A DNA stretch of 64,000 nt from positions 12,885,719 through 12,949,718 of the forward strand of contig NC_064444.1 of NCBI RefSeq assembly GCF_023343835.1, given 5' to 3'. The position numbers and the translations under genes were made by a program. The notes below the pieces were generated by a model. That model worked only from the letters and a program-made list of their open reading frames with translations. It did not search any database and was not told the DNA's origin. Position 1 is the first letter of the stretch; every line of letters starts with the position of its first letter. Below are positions 14,197 to 27,500 of this stretch, piece after piece. This stretch comes from Lagopus muta. Its lineage: Eukaryota; Chordata; Aves; Galliformes; Phasianidae.

Positions 14197-14216
14197 TTGA
14201 GCCTCTGTAATTTTTA
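14197..14216 (-). other. Weak candidate micro-exon, 20 bases, minus strand
   Basis: A T-rich acceptor (GATGTCTGTTTTGTAG) and a CAA|GTAAGC donor enclose 20 bases. Read with two completing bases it gives KITEAQ and ends in phase 0, which fits the following candidate at 13349. A 20-base exon has almost no statistical weight by itself. Confidence 0.1.
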
Positions 14217-14552
14217 CTACAAAACAGACATCTCCAAAGTAAAAAAAAAATTAAAAATCCCTGTGCCTCAGATCCAGCCATCACACATAAATTCAAAGGC
14301 TGAAAAACATTCATTTGAATAGCTGCTTTACAAGTGGCCAGTAAGGCACTTTGTGAAAATTACTGGTTTTCAAATGATATTTAAGTCTTACTTCGAGAGG
14401 AAAAACTCTTTCAAAGAATAATAGTGTTTTTTTTATTCTAGCTTCAATGGTCAGATTTCCATAATATGAACTGCTTGATAGTCACTTTCCCTTTAAATTA
14501 TTTTTTAACCATACAGGCAGTCACATCTGATTTCTGATTCTCCTTACCTTAC

Positions 14553-14575
14553 TTTTCCTTTCAATTACTTCAGTT
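14553..14575 (-). other. Weak candidate micro-exon, 23 bases, minus strand
   Basis: A modest acceptor (TTATTGTTCGTATTAAG) is followed by 23 bases reading TEVIERK in the open frame. Two overlapping donors follow (AAA|GTAAGG, and AAG|GTAAGG five bases on). Use of the first donor leaves one base, matching the phase of the candidate at 14197. The tandem donors are real sequence; the exon is speculative. Confidence 0.1.
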
Positions 14576-17068
14576 CTTAATACGAACAATAAGAGTGCTC
14601 ATTGCATGTCCTCTGTGGGACTCCTGGAACTTAGATACTCAATAGACAGGTGCATAGATAAGGATTCAAAGTCTTTGTTCCACTGTCCAGACAGAATATG
14701 TTTAATCTTTTTTCTACCTTTTCTATGCCATTTAAACTTTAACCTAGTAGTAACTTTTACTGCCTTGATTCACAATTCAAAGGTATGAAGATGAAAAGTC
14801 CTTGCCTTGGAACGTAGCTTGAAAACTTCATTCTTAGTCTGTATTTCTTTTGAACTTCTTCTTCTGTTTTTTTGTCTTCATTTTTTCCAGGGTGCCAACT
14901 TTACCACATAGGACTTTCCAAACCTAACAGCAGGGCTACCCAGAAGGAAGAAAAGTAGAGCAAATTTGACCAGAACCATCTCACTTAAGGGAAAATATTT
15001 AAATTGCTGACCAGGCGTGATTAAGAGGGTAACATGTTCAATTTTTCTCCCATCTTTTTAAATATGCCACAGGCTCTTACATATGACTGCAAACGCATAT
15101 AAGAGAAAAAGACCTCATAGCATGAAACCACACAGTGTACAACACATCATGATAAATTGTACAGAAATAATATCATAGTAGCAAGTATAATATCAAATCA
15201 ATGCATATGGATACTTAAAATTAGCCTGTCTTTGCAATAGCTGAGGTAGATTTAAGAGAATATTTGGTTCCTGTACAGATAAATATACAAATTTCTGGGA
15301 AATTTGAATCTTGAAGATACAAAGGAAACAAAAAGAACTTCCAGGGGCACAAGAGGTGGTCCTGCTGTATGTCAGCTTTACTCCCTAGTACAGCAAGCTG
15401 CTGTACAAGGAACCAAAGGCATGGGTGCTGGTCCTGATACCCTCCTCCAAACTGACTAGCCTCCAAAAGAAGGGCCAGACACCAACCAGCTAGTTCTGCC
15501 AGAGCTCCTATGTGAGGCCCCATCACAGTATTTCAAGGTTTGTATAAGAGCTATCCTATGAAATAAAAGGTTTCTTTGATTCTTAAAATGTGTTGCCTTT
15601 CACCTCTTTCTTGGTTTAAGGGAAAAAAAGTGAGAAATTACATATGATGCCCCTTTTCTGAACTGCTTTTCAAAGGTACTAACTGGAAGATCTCCCTTTT
15701 GTAGTTGCTTTAAGACCTTCTAACAAGACTGTCAGTCAGCTCTGAAAAGCAGCATTGCCTTCCCACTGCTAAAGAAAAACCTAGCAAGGCCAGGAGGAAG
15801 CTCTGCGCCTCTCGAGCATTGCTCCCTGGAGTCCAATTACCATACCATGCAGTCAGGCTAGGGGAAGAGCAGTGTGCAGTGCTGGGCATGGGGCTCACTC
15901 AGGTGACCACACAAAAATAAAACCAGCTTAATATAGTCAGAGCCAAAAGGTTGCACATTCCCTGGAATAAGACAACCTCCAGGGATGAAGATCCATTTTG
16001 GCTGTAGAATTTCCCGTGCCCTACAATGAAATCAAAGCCTGAGCAGGATTATTGTCAGCCATACATCCAAAAAATAAAACTTCATTTATTTACTTCATAA
16101 ACAAAGATTTTAATGAGAACAAAACTGAAGAAGGTATCTGTGCATATCTACCACCTGATTATATCAGGAAATCATGTTCTATTCCCCCTCATTAAGGAAT
16201 CGTCACCCAAGCTTTAAAAGGTATATTGTGACATCTAGCCCAATATTGCTTAGAATACTTACTAAAACTACTACTTTGAGAACCGTTTTAAAAGTCAGAG
16301 TACTTCTGAAAGTCAGTAAGGAGTTGATAAAGAAATTACAATTTCACTTCACAGAGCTAACTTCTCAATATAAATTAGGAGTTTATCTAAGTTAACTCTG
16401 TCTTCACTAAGAGCAGGTGATCAAAAGTATAAAGAAAAGGCACGAAAGATCTGGAACAATAAAAATCTGGAAGAAAGAACACTGCAAGAAGTCAGGCATA
16501 CAACAAGTTTTGGACCCTGCAGTACTGCACGTTCAGGCACCCTCAAACCAGGCCTCTACCAGCTGACTGCTGACTGCTGACTCCTTTGTCCACCGCCACT
16601 TTCTTTGAAGAAAGGAAAGGAGCCTTGGGAATCTGTTTCAACCTCCTTTTTCTTGGACCTTGCTCTTCAAACACAGAACAGGCAAATGATGCTTGGTGAA
16701 CTAGAGGGATTCCAAACACCTCTGGTATAATATTGCTGCTTTCACTGCATTTCCTAGCTCCTTCTCATTTTTCTCTTCTAAAATAGTACTAACAAAAAAA
16801 AAAAAAAAAGTAATTTGGATCAGAAATATCAAGAAATATCAAGAAATTAACAGAAGAATGAAAACAAGTGGTAAAAAACTGAGAGTTATCCATAAATGAC
16901 AGTGGCACATTTCTTACTCGTGCATAGTTTGTTCTGAATTTCTAACTTTCAACTTGTTTGTCCCCACAAAGCAGTTATCTGTTATTTAAACTAATATACA
17001 GTCTGCACTCATACACAAATAGTGAGGCCTTAACATTTCTGTATCCAGCACTCATGACGCTATAACTT

Positions 17069-17536
17069 GAGTACTGTATTCAGTTTTGGGCCCTTCACTA
17101 CGAGAAAGACACTGAGGTCCTGGTGCATGTCCAGAGAAGGGCAACAGAGCTGGTGAGGGGTCTGGAACACAAATCTTATGAGGAGCGACTGAGGAAACAG
17201 AAATCGCTCAATCTGGAGAAGAGAGGCTCAGGTGACCTTATAACTCTCTACATCTGCCTGAAGGGAGGTTGTGGTTGGCCTCTTCTCCCATGTAACTAGC
17301 AATAGGACTAGAGGGAATGGCCTCAAGTTGCACTAGGGCAGATTCAGGTTGGACATTGAGAAATACCTCTCCAAAAGAGTGGTGAGGCACTGGAACAGGC
17401 TGCCGTGGGAGGTGCTGGAGTCACCATCCCTGGAGGTGTTTGAGAAATGTTTAGACGCTGTACAGAGGCACATGGTTTAGCGGGGAAATACTGGTGATAG
17501 GTTGGACTGGATGATCTTGGAGGTCTTTTTCAGACA
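17069..17536 (+). mobile_element. CR1 LINE fragment, 3' untranslated and C-terminal end
   Basis: About 470 bases follow the CR1 consensus order. 'ttcagttttgggcccttcac' comes first, then 'gtccagagaagggcaac', the 'tatgaggagcgactgagg' and 'tctggagaagagaggctcag' blocks, 'tggaacaggctgcc', 'gtcaccatccctggaggtg' and finally 'ggatgatcttggaggtcttt'. The terminal ATTCTATGA units are missing, so the extreme 3' end has decayed or been lost. Several internal gaps relative to usual CR1 make any reverse-transcriptase frame unreadable. The copy is inactive. Confidence 0.92.
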
Positions 17537-19754
17537 AGAAAATGTGGAATGTTCAAATGAATTCTGGAAAAAGTCTGCAGAGACATTCTCCCTACTGTAG
17601 GATGTATTTAAAGAAGTCCTGGCAGGTTTGAAGTTCTGTTATCTGTTTGATTCGTACCTCAAAAATGTTTTAGGTATGTTAAGCCTTCTCTTTCCTGCTT
17701 TTCCTGCATGATTTACAGGTGATACATTTTGAAATTTAAGACTTTAACAAAGACTTCTCTCTCAAATATTACCCAAAGATATACTTAGATATTTTATGCA
17801 CAGATATGAGTCAAAGAAATCCACAAAAATCAGATTCTAAATCACTTATTCCCTTTGGCATGCTCAGTCTTCATTTTTGTTATGCTCCTGCTGGCACCAA
17901 TCCTTTAATTCTCTAGCTGTCACACACTGCTCCACCACCACCTCAAATACTAATACAAAAGGAAAGCCTGTAACAGATAAACTTTACAGGAATTCTTCTC
18001 TTCATAAAGAAATAACACATGAAATAAACTCACTTTAACTTTATTCAGTTCATTTCGAATTATTTCTTTTTAAGCTGCTTACAGGGGAGAAGGAGAGTTT
18101 CCATATAAGACATTTTTTCTCTTATTTCTAAGTAGAGAAATTCTGCATATTTCTTCATGATCTGAATTGATCAAGTGAAACAGTCACTTCTAAAGTAACC
18201 ATGAACATTATCGAAATTTTTAAAGGTATAAACAGAAATAACAACTTAAATCAAATATTCATTAAAAACCCTAATTCTAAAAGGATAATTATTTGTTTTT
18301 AGACTCAGACTTGTCTATTAGCCTATTCTCCTTCAGCTAAATGTGTTGTTAGTGCTCTTGAGACAATCAGAAATCACTGCATTAGAAATGCAAAAAAAAG
18401 TCAAATATATTTCATTGCAAGCGTTCATTAGATTAGAAGTGCTTCTTTTAACCTTCTTACAACAGTAAAAAAAGAAAATAGTCCTCGTTATTATATTTGC
18501 CTGCCTATTCATCCAAGTGCTCAGCACTAACTGTATCTCACACAACCATGATTGCCTTGAATAAGGAGTAAGTCTAAAGTGACAGTCAATAGATGGATTA
18601 CTTAGTAAAGCAAGGATAGAAATATGTACCCTACAGCTTGTAAAACTGTCACCAGCAATATTGATTCTGCAGATTGCTTCCAACAGGTTAACATTCACTC
18701 CAGCCTCTTCTATGACTTTCTGCAGGTTTTGTTGCTACAGGCAATGCACTCACAAAACATCCCAGCTGGACCGGGCAAAACAGCTCTGCCCTGTTATCCT
18801 AATTCAGAGATAGATATTTAGCATCTTACAATCTGTCCTCAAAGGTACAACAGAATCACAGCTGCCTTGTAAGTTTACAACTATTACTGTGTTTTCTTAT
18901 TACTGTAGCCTGTGCACCATGTTAGCACATAAGTAAGACAGAAGTGTTGCTTAGGGTTTAACATGTTAAGCACCAACAGATAGAGAAAAACAGAGATTGC
19001 CTCTACATTAAAAGTATCTTGCAAGACAGCCAGTCAGTGACCAACTTGATTTCTCAATCCATTTCTCCAAAACCACCTTTACAAAACCTGCATGATGTAA
19101 AAACAAAAACAAACAAAAAAAAAAAACCAAGAAACTGTACCTTAACCTCTGATTAAAACTGATTTACAATCCCTACACATGCAGCAGGATTGCTGCAGGT
19201 AGTTATGACACCACTTTCAAGGACAGTCACCCACCCACATTTACCAGCTTGCTGAAACGATGTTAAAAAGAGAGAGATGCCATTACAGAGGGCTGTGAAA
19301 TAAGTTATCTAAAAGTGGCTGCAGATTTTGTAATGTTGACCCGGTTAAACTGGGAGAGAACTGTAAACCATCACTTTTTAATCTACTTGGGAGGAATCAC
19401 TGATCTGAAAAATTACAGCACTTGAAAAGGAGGACAGCAAAAGGCACCATTTCTTTGGTGACCTATACATCACAAGCAGTTATAATTCTGTAGCATGTAA
19501 GATAACAACCAGACACAATATACCACAACTCATAGGCTGCAAATTGTGGGAAGGGTAAACAAAAGGAGATGCATACTGCCTTTATGCTTCCCCTGAGCAT
19601 TTACAACTGTACACCAGCTACTGAAGCAGGCAGGACCTCTGCTTAAAGCTGTGATTCATTACATATATCTCTGTATCCTTAGTGAATGCTAAAACCAGGT
19701 GACACTGTTTTTGTCATCAGCTATGGTCACCATTCCTTACCAAAGGTTACTCAC

Positions 19755-19836
19755 CTGTTGCAGCTGCACTTACGAGCATCACCAACATCACACGTCCACT
19801 CAGGTGATGTATATTTCATCATCACAGCTAACAAGA
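19755..19836 (-). other. Candidate exon, 82 bases, minus strand
   Basis: The donor is a full consensus match (CAG|GTGAGT, GT at 19754-19753). The acceptor is GCTCGCTGACTCAG, short on pyrimidines. Of three frames only one is open throughout, with two completing bases, 26 codons and two left over. It includes the stretch KYTSPEWTCDVGDARKCSCN with four cysteines, which is not a motif I can place. Its end phase fits the 14553 candidate. It cannot follow the 30227 exon directly, because GG plus its sequence hits a stop. This is the best of the left-half exon candidates, still without homology. Confidence 0.22.
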
Positions 19837-20381
19837 CTGAGTCAGCGAGCAATTGCATACGCAGTCAGGTCCAGTATGAAGGGGAAATTTCCTTGACAAA
19901 AGCATCTCCTATCAGCAGGGCTCAGCAGTGGTGTGCTTTTTTTGGACAAGTTTCAGCTGTCTTTCCCTAACAGACTGAGTGCCAGCTGCAGAAGGCACAG
20001 TCCTCTGATTCACCCTACAGTCCAGTGTATCCCCACTCAGCTACTGCCCAGGTTTTGAATGGAGAAAGTAAAGCATAAAAGTCAAAGGCGAAGGTCATCT
20101 CTGTCTTGGGCAGCTTCTGATGGGGTGGCATTCAAATAAAGCATATGGAAAATTGTAGAACAGTTGGACAGAGGTGATAAACTGATGTCAGAAATTAAAT
20201 TCCTCCACTACTACAGAATGATAGTCCCAAAGAACCCTGTTGACTGCTTTCTCTGAACCTAATGGAAGGCAGCAGCAGTTTTTATTCTCTTGGTTAACGT
20301 GATCAATGTGTTTAATGCTTGTTACACTTTATGAATTGTAGCTGCTCTTGGAGTTAAGCCAGACTGGTCAGTGTGAGTGAG

Positions 20382-20394
20382 TGCTAGAGGGCGA
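20382..20394 (+). promoter_or_regulatory. CTCF-like motif
   Basis: The sequence 'tgctagagggcga' fits the CTCF core (CTAG-purine-G-GGC-purine) in plus orientation. CTCF binds such sites to anchor chromatin loops. A second weaker match in the same orientation lies about 560 bases on. Only the core matches; flanking preference is not strong. Confidence 0.3.
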
Positions 20395-20942
20395 TGGTTT
20401 GCTAAGATATTCACCAGCATTTTACAGACTACTTTAATTAAAGATACTGCTAAGCAAGGCCTTTGGATGAAAGATTTGATACAGCTGAAATAAAAGAGAA
20501 AAATACACAGAATTTGCATCTAGTTCAGGACAGCCCACAAAAGGTTTCTAGAACGTTTGGTTTTCTTAATTTCCAGCCTATTTTTCTGCAGGAAGCATTA
20601 CTGATCATCTACTGATGGGATTTAGGTGACCTTTCAAGGCGAACTGATCTGTTAAAACAGTCTTCTGAATCCCTTGCATATTATAGGCATAGAAGCATAT
20701 GTAATTAAACCTTTACTGCTTATAGAAACTGTCCAGAAACAAATGTTCTTTGCACACAGCATTCCCGTTGAGGTCAATGATCTCTTCCGAGGCCGAAACC
20801 GAGTGCCACCTAAATGAAGGTCCCAGCGTCCCTGGACCAGGCATTGGTCTGTGTTCACTTAAAAAAACATTCTCCGGGAGTCCCTCAGTGTATTAGCAGA
20901 TGTCCTTTGCTACAGACATTAGTTTCAGTCTTTCATATCTCA

Positions 20943-20953
20943 TAAGAGGGCAG
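20943..20953 (+). promoter_or_regulatory. Weak CTCF-like motif
   Basis: 'taagagggcag' matches the AGRKGGCR core of CTCF but not the upstream CCA part. It has the same orientation as the match at 20382, and the pair could act together. Low information; many such cores occur by chance. Confidence 0.18.
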
Positions 20954-23900
20954 CAGTTTCCCCACCGCAGCAAAGTGACAACAACATTAGTTCTTACACA
21001 TTTGGTAAAGTCAAAACAACAGAACTAAAATTTGATTAGTAGATTTACATGGACGCCTTCCATTTAGTTCAGAGATACCTCCTCATCCTGAAGTTTTTAA
21101 CCTCATAGCTTTTCTCTGCAAATCCCTATGATGGTTATTATTACTGCTTACTTTCCAACCACTTTTTAAATTAGAACAGGCCCCAGTATTTTTATCTGAA
21201 ATACTCTGCTTCTCCACTAAACATGCTTCTACTGAGAGGATGTGCCAGCTGATTCACCAGCTTGAATCTAGTGATTTGTCCGGATCTTTGCACAACACTG
21301 CATATCCCAAAATCAAGACTGGGTGACGCTGCCTAAATGTGTGCTCAACAGTAAGAAAACAAAATATTCTTGTAGATAAGGATTTACACATACCATCTAC
21401 CAATTTCCAGAATAAACCAAGGAAATTAATTACATCGAGGATCTATTCAGATGAGTAAGATGGTGCAGAAAAAAAAGATATATTCCTAGATGATGCATAC
21501 AGAAAGCATTCCAGCTGTGCTTGGAACCATTTTTAGGCACAACTCAAAGCGTTAGCTGAATATACAAAGCCTGTTTTATCTTGGATGGCCAGAGTCTGCC
21601 AGACACCCCTGTCCAGCTGGGTTGGATGCAGCATTTGAAAGCCAAGGTGCTTCCCAGGAGCATAAGTCAGTGGCAGAAGCAAGCTCAACACTGATGACAT
21701 CAGCCACAGCCTGAGAAGATCTTTTGGAGAAGACCACACAGCTTTAGCCCACTGCATTCCTCACATAAGGAATGCAAAGAAAGGATTTCCCAACTAGGGG
21801 AAAATTATACGGGTATGAAGCTCTACTACCACATTAGTGACAATGAGATTCCTGCAGAATAAAGAACATGTGCAGCAGCGTGCTCGGAAAGCTGTTGAAA
21901 GCTGTTGCACACATAAACAGAAGAACAAAAAGATCAGTCATCACCACCCTGCCCACAGCACACGCTGCCCACTACCACAGCAGCCTTTGGACAGAAACCT
22001 GATATCAGCCATTCCCCACAGCCATTCACAGGAGGAATTTCTGATTGCTAGAGAGCTGGCCTGAGCTGTATTTGAAGGCATTCAGTAGTGCAGTTCCCAA
22101 ATGTTAGGAAATGAACATTTTTCTGGAAAAGTGAAAAGGTCAAACTTTCAATTTTACCAAGTATTAAATAAATCTATTTGCTAGGAACAATCATTCTGCC
22201 TCTTCACCAGTTAAGGAAAATTATACATCCTTACTTCTGCATTTCTAGCATACTAAAGGACAAATCTCACAAGCTTTTACCATCACTTCAGTAAGCTAGC
22301 GTTGTAACACCTGCCCTGCCTCCCTCCCATCCCAAAACCAGGGCATTAGATAGATCAGAAATCTGGATCATTTATTTAATCTGTAGCTGAAGCTCAGCTG
22401 CCTCAGTTGGGGATGAAGGATGCTCCATATCAGACTTAACACAGCTCTATCAGTCAATTGTATTAAGGCATAAAGCAACTGAAGTCACCCTAGCCCAGCA
22501 GTCTTTCTTGCCATTCACATCAGCAGCCCACAAGACCCGTGGGAAGGCATGTCAACAAAGCTCTAACAATCACTGTGCTCTGTTACATCAAATGACACAG
22601 CAAAAAGAAGCATGCTAAGAATCAAATACTTGATATCTCGTATCTAGTACCACACATATCCCCTCCAAACAGCTGACGTGATCTTTCCCTGCTTAGTTTC
22701 AGAAATTTAGTGGGATGTTGCTGTAACATGGTAGCATCAAAATCAATGTGGTTGGTTGGTTTGTTTTCCTGAAGGATAACCACAAATAACCAATACTGTT
22801 CAAGATTATTCTAAGACTGTCAGCTTTCATTTCAGAAGCTTGCATCTATAGGAGATTTTGTTAGTTGTGGGTTTTTTTTTCATCCAGTCTTCATCCTTTA
22901 CCCATGTTTCATGTGGCCATGATCTGAAGTATTTAGGACAGAAAGACTTAATACATTTCTTTTCACTAATTAACAAGGAGAAGAAACTGCTACAATAGAT
23001 TTTCTACTTGAAACAAGCAATTCTTTAAATCTAAGGTCTGTGGATGCAGTAGTGAGAATAAAGCTGATCTTAAAGAAATATTCTAAAACTTCTAGACTCC
23101 TTAAAGCATAAAACAATTAGAGATGAGAGAATACCAGAAGCATAGATAAAAAACACAGTGTAAAAGCTTAAGCAAAGAGGATGAAGAAAGGTAAAAGATC
23201 AAAACTAAGTCAACCTCAAAGAAGACACCTAAGATAAAGAATAGAAAATTTTAGATTTTATATAAGAGTTAGTAAATGTTCCTCTAAAGATATGTTTTGT
23301 AACTTTAAGGAAGGTTTGTTCATTTTACTAGAAGTCTTTGATGTAATACTACATCATTAAGGACCTTCAAGAGAATTACAGTAAAAGCTAATCTTCTCAC
23401 TCAAAAAGTTAATCTACCATAATGTGTCCTTTAAAACTAATACAACTTCAGATCCCATTATAGAAGCTCAAAAAGACAGGAGTGAAAGTAACACTCCACA
23501 GCCTCTATTATAGGTTATACAAAGAATAAATAGGATGTTTAAACTTCCTAACTCCAATCAGCTTAAAAACATTGTAAGAACTTAACTAAACCAACTTCAC
23601 AAGTGTCTATTAAAAGGACACTTTCAAATCCTAAGGAAACTAAGAAAACCACACAATAAGAACTAGTTCCATGCCATAAAAACTAAACTCAGCAGCAAAG
23701 GTGCTCCCTCTATATTTCCATTGCAAATGTCTGCAACTTCTGCCGGTGAGCTGCAGAATGCAAACAGAAAACGTAAATTGTTAAACAAAGCTCTGAATTA
23801 CAAGTCCAGTTGTTTGGAATTTCATAAAGAAAAAGGTTCAGCTTTGCACTATGCAAATAACTATGCAGTCACTGTAAACAGAAGCAACCTAAACACTGCT

Positions 23901-24027
23901 TTAATTTCTACTAACAGCTATTTAACCTGATAATAAGGGCTAATAAGGCAGCTAAGGAAGAGTAAGACAAAGAAGAAGTGCTTATGCGCCAGCTTCACAG
24001 CCTTACACAAAGAGGAAAAACATGCAA

Positions 24028-24503
24028 AGTCCTGGGGTGTGTCCAGGGAAGGTCAGTGAAGCTTGTGAGGGGTCTGGAGCACAGATTTTATGAGGAGATA
24101 CTGAGGGAACTGGGGTTGTCCAATCTGGAGAAGAGGAAGCACAGGGAAAACCTTGCAACTTCTACAGGTGCCCCAAAGGAGGCTGTGGTGAGGTGGGGAT
24201 TGGTCTCTCTTCATGAATAACTAGCGATAGGAGGAGAGGGAACAGCCTTAAGTAGCACCAGGGAAGGTTCAGGTTGGATATTAGGAACAATTTATTCTCT
24301 GAGAGAGTGGTCTGGCACTGGAATGGGCTGCCCAGGGGGGTGTTTGAATCACCATCCCCAGAAGTGTTCAAGAAACATTTAGATGTTGTACTGAGCGACA
24401 TGTTTCAGTGGGGAAACATTGGTGGAAGGTGGAAGGTCAGGCTAGATGAACTTAGAAGTCACTCAACCTTGGTAATTCTATGATTTTATTATTCTGTTAT
24501 ATG
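24028..24503 (+). mobile_element. CR1 LINE fragment with intact 3' tail
   Basis: About 475 bases match the CR1 3' end in order. 'gtgtccagggaaggtc' comes first, then 'tatgaggagatactgaggga' and 'gttgtccaatctggagaaga'. These are followed by the 'gataggaggagaggga' block, 'tggcactggaatgggctgcc', 'tcaccatccccagaagtg' and 'ggtcaggctagatgaactt'. It closes with 'taattctatgattttattat', the octamer-like terminal units. It is truncated at the 5' end and lacks a usable frame. It appears independent of the 17-kb copy rather than a duplication, since small gaps differ. Confidence 0.92.
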
Positions 24504-27500
24504 ACTTCATACAAGAAGCTCCCCTGGTTGTTGCCCTGCCATGGTGCAGTCAATTCTTACTATGCAGTGTGATTCCTTGAGCTCTCATTATAAAGTCAAG
24601 CAATTTTGACATAATGTGTAATTCAGACGCAGACTGTCTTCCTCTGAAGATATGACAACACAGATAAACCTTCTGATGGAAGCCTATATTGTATTTCACT
24701 GCTCCTCTTCACAGTTCTTCTGCCTCTTCTGGAAAGCCAGACCCATGCTGCACCACATCATTAATTTACAGACACTACAGCAGTTTAAGGCTCATCCCCA
24801 AGCTCCTAGAGGCCAAGCAACCACCACTGCTAGGGGTCTATCAGAGGCTTTTCTAGCCGACTTTAAACAACACCAGCAAACAAAGCTCACCAATTTGAAT
24901 TTGATAGTATTAGTCAGTATTTTCATCAGCCTTCATCAGATTGGTAGGCAAGAATGTCCAGAGCAGCAAGCTCAGAGAAGTCTTCTGCAGATTTTGAAAG
25001 GACTAGCTCAATGGGGAGCTCAATATCAGCCCTCACTGCACCCCTATGCCAGTCTGTAACACATTTCAGCAATGTTACAGATCACTTCCAACTCTAGATT
25101 GCTCAGAAGAGAATTAACAAGGAACCCAATGTTAGGCTAGCCTAAAAAATAGGAATAATGCTTAAAGATGCATAATGTTAAATATAAGTAATTTGTGATT
25201 ATTGTTCATATTAAATCACTTTAATTCCAACGATGTCTCAAAATATCTTTTCTACCACTCTCAAAAGAGGAGAGGAACATTTTCCATTAGCTGGCAAATA
25301 GACACAAACACATACTAAATAAATCAATCAATAAATCAAAGTTGAAACATCTCCATGTACAAAAAAAGACAAGGATATACAATTAGAAGCATGGGCAACA
25401 GCTTCAAGGCTAGGAAGATCTTCCTAAGGCTTGTTCATACTGGCAATGCCTGAAAAAACAACAATCTGACAGTTAAAGTTTCATGGTCTCATTTAAGGTC
25501 TTGTAGAGAAACAAGCCAAATCTCCCAAAATATAATCCTTTACCATAATAAGGCACTCCAATCTCTGACCTGGATAGTAAGTTCAGTGGAATGGAAACTG
25601 ACACCACGCAGTGCTTAGAACATCAGTGTAGCGGCAGCAACATTCATGATCTGTAAGCAATTTTTCTGAGAGCTTGAGAGACAAAAATGAGCATTCCCTG
25701 CCACAAAAGTTGCACACTGTATTCTAAATCATTTTCTATTGTGTAACAGGAGATACAAGCATACATTTTTTACTTAGTTTTGTCTACCTATATTATTCAT
25801 TTAATTTTCAGTTCCCTTTTTATATGCTTAATGATTTTGAATGTTTTCACTGAACTGCTCACACATGTAGTAGAATCCAATGTAATAGGAAAAAAATAAA
25901 AATAAATTAAAAAGGTGTATTTGACAAAACCAGAATGACAGTGGCAACTCTATCTCAGCAGGAGGCCCTGCTGCCAGGTGCACAGCACCCAGCAAGTGGA
26001 AGCTCAGGGCACACACTGCAGGAAGGGCACTCTGGAGACCACGTGCCCCTGCTGCAGCCCAAGGGCTACTTACTCTTGCAGGAACCAGGCTACTTATAAA
26101 GAAGAGTAACTGGCTATAACCACATTATGTTTGTGCTTGGACCATGGGAAGAGTGGTTTTATTTGTCTGGGGGTTTTCAGGAAGGTCTGAATATCTGCTG
26201 CAGCAACAGTTATCACTGAAAATACATCGTTAGAAGATGTAGTAAAAGCTGCGTCTTACACAGTCACACATTAAAGTGAAAACAGGTTTGTTTTCTTTTT
26301 TTTATTGAACTCTAAACATAATCCCCACAAGTAACTGAGCTCTCTAAATTAAAAGGCTCTGGCTTTCCTCTCAGCCAGGAGTGTGTATCTGACTGGTGGC
26401 AGCTGCTGCAATGGTGTGCACATGTGCACACACACAAGTCAGTATGGTGGGGGGAAAAGAGCTCATAATTGGGTCCCACTGATTCAGCGTGTGAGCTTTT
26501 CCAACCTTGAGCAAGATCTCCACAGGAGACACCCACCACAGAGCCAGATCTGTGGACTTCTGTGCCACAGAAGTAGTGGTTCTTTGCTGCTTAACAGAAC
26601 TCGGTGAGATTAAGATAAAATGCTTCCTCCCCACAGGGTTCTTTTAATAAAACAAGGATTTTGCATGTGACAATAGACTGTCAAACCATTTATTTCTTCT
26701 TGCTATTTCTTTTGGTAAATGAATAGAATTATTTTAGTTTTAAAAAACCTATGCTACTCATGAAAGCAATGAGTACACTGCAGTTAGATGGCAACTTCTT
26801 ATATATTTGCAGTCAGTGAAAAAAACTTTTAGCTGAATATCTCTCCCATCACTAAAGAACACCAAGAAGACTGTCTTATTTTCACCCCACAGTTTCTTCT
26901 CAGCACTGCATGTAAATCTCCTGCTCACAACAGGATCACAATGTGTCCCATAGGAGAACCCAATAAGCAACATGGTATGCCATATTTCAGAAGAAAATTT
27001 ACATGGTTTATAAAACAGCAGAAAAAGGCATCCCTACTCTGCAAGCAGTGACAACACACATCTCAGATGTCCTGGTGGGAGGAACAGAGGGAGCAGCTGG
27101 CCCAGGCACTGCAAGTGGGAGATCGTGCCTCCCTCAGTGTGACAGGACACCTCCGTGTCACCTGCAGCACCACCTTCAGGTTGTTGGAAGTCCAACAAGC
27201 CGAAGTGGTTCTGATAGACGACAGAATTAGGGAGCTCTAGCTTTAACAAGCCTTAGGAGAGACATGATGAGCTGTAAATACAGTTTGAAAAAGCAACCCT
27301 AACAAACGTCACTGTTGCTGCTGCATGTGAAACAACAAAGATTAGCTCTGAAGACAACTATCAAAAGCAACTACAGCCACTGGTAAAACTCATGCCTTCA
27401 CAAAACAACCAGAATTTAAATTCCTGGCCTATACTGTTTGCATTATAGGGGTGAAAATAAATAAATCCGTAGTCACAAAGCATACACAGGGCATGAACAA

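Larger units (their letters stand above)
3245..17068. other. Long AT-rich noncoding stretch, probable intron
   Basis: No gene can be supported across these 13.8 kb. There are A-rich and T-rich runs (5590-5760, 5820-5850, 6590-6615), short (AATA)n tracts and a locally GC-richer patch at 15330-15530 that may be an old unnamed repeat. Five small splice-bounded minus-strand candidates (6426-6455, 12066-12106, 13349-13408, 14197-14216, 14553-14575) are listed separately and are weak. The orientation of the CpG-island promoter at 30 kb suggests that this is intron of its minus-strand gene. Confidence 0.45.
17537..24027. other. Noncoding stretch between two CR1 copies
   Basis: Nothing here looks like a conserved gene. 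It contains two CTCF-like motifs on the same strand (20382-20394 and 20943-20953) and a repeat scrap near 20758-20800 with 'cccgttgaggtcaatga'. It also contains a minus-strand exon candidate at 19755-19836. Short A-rich runs occur near 16797 and 19105. Probable intron of the minus-strand gene. Confidence 0.45.

Noticed and set aside
16563..16582. Three tandem copies of a 7-base unit (CTGACTG)
   Set aside because: Too short to be meaningful; ordinary slippage.
19686..19970. 94-codon plus-strand open frame (MLKPGDTVFVISYGHH...)
   Set aside because: No homology recognised, no splice borders, no CpG promoter, and it is antisense to a better-bounded exon candidate.
24274..24483. 69-codon plus-strand frame with a tidy protein look
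   Set aside because: It lies wholly inside a CR1 3' end and is a repeat by-product.
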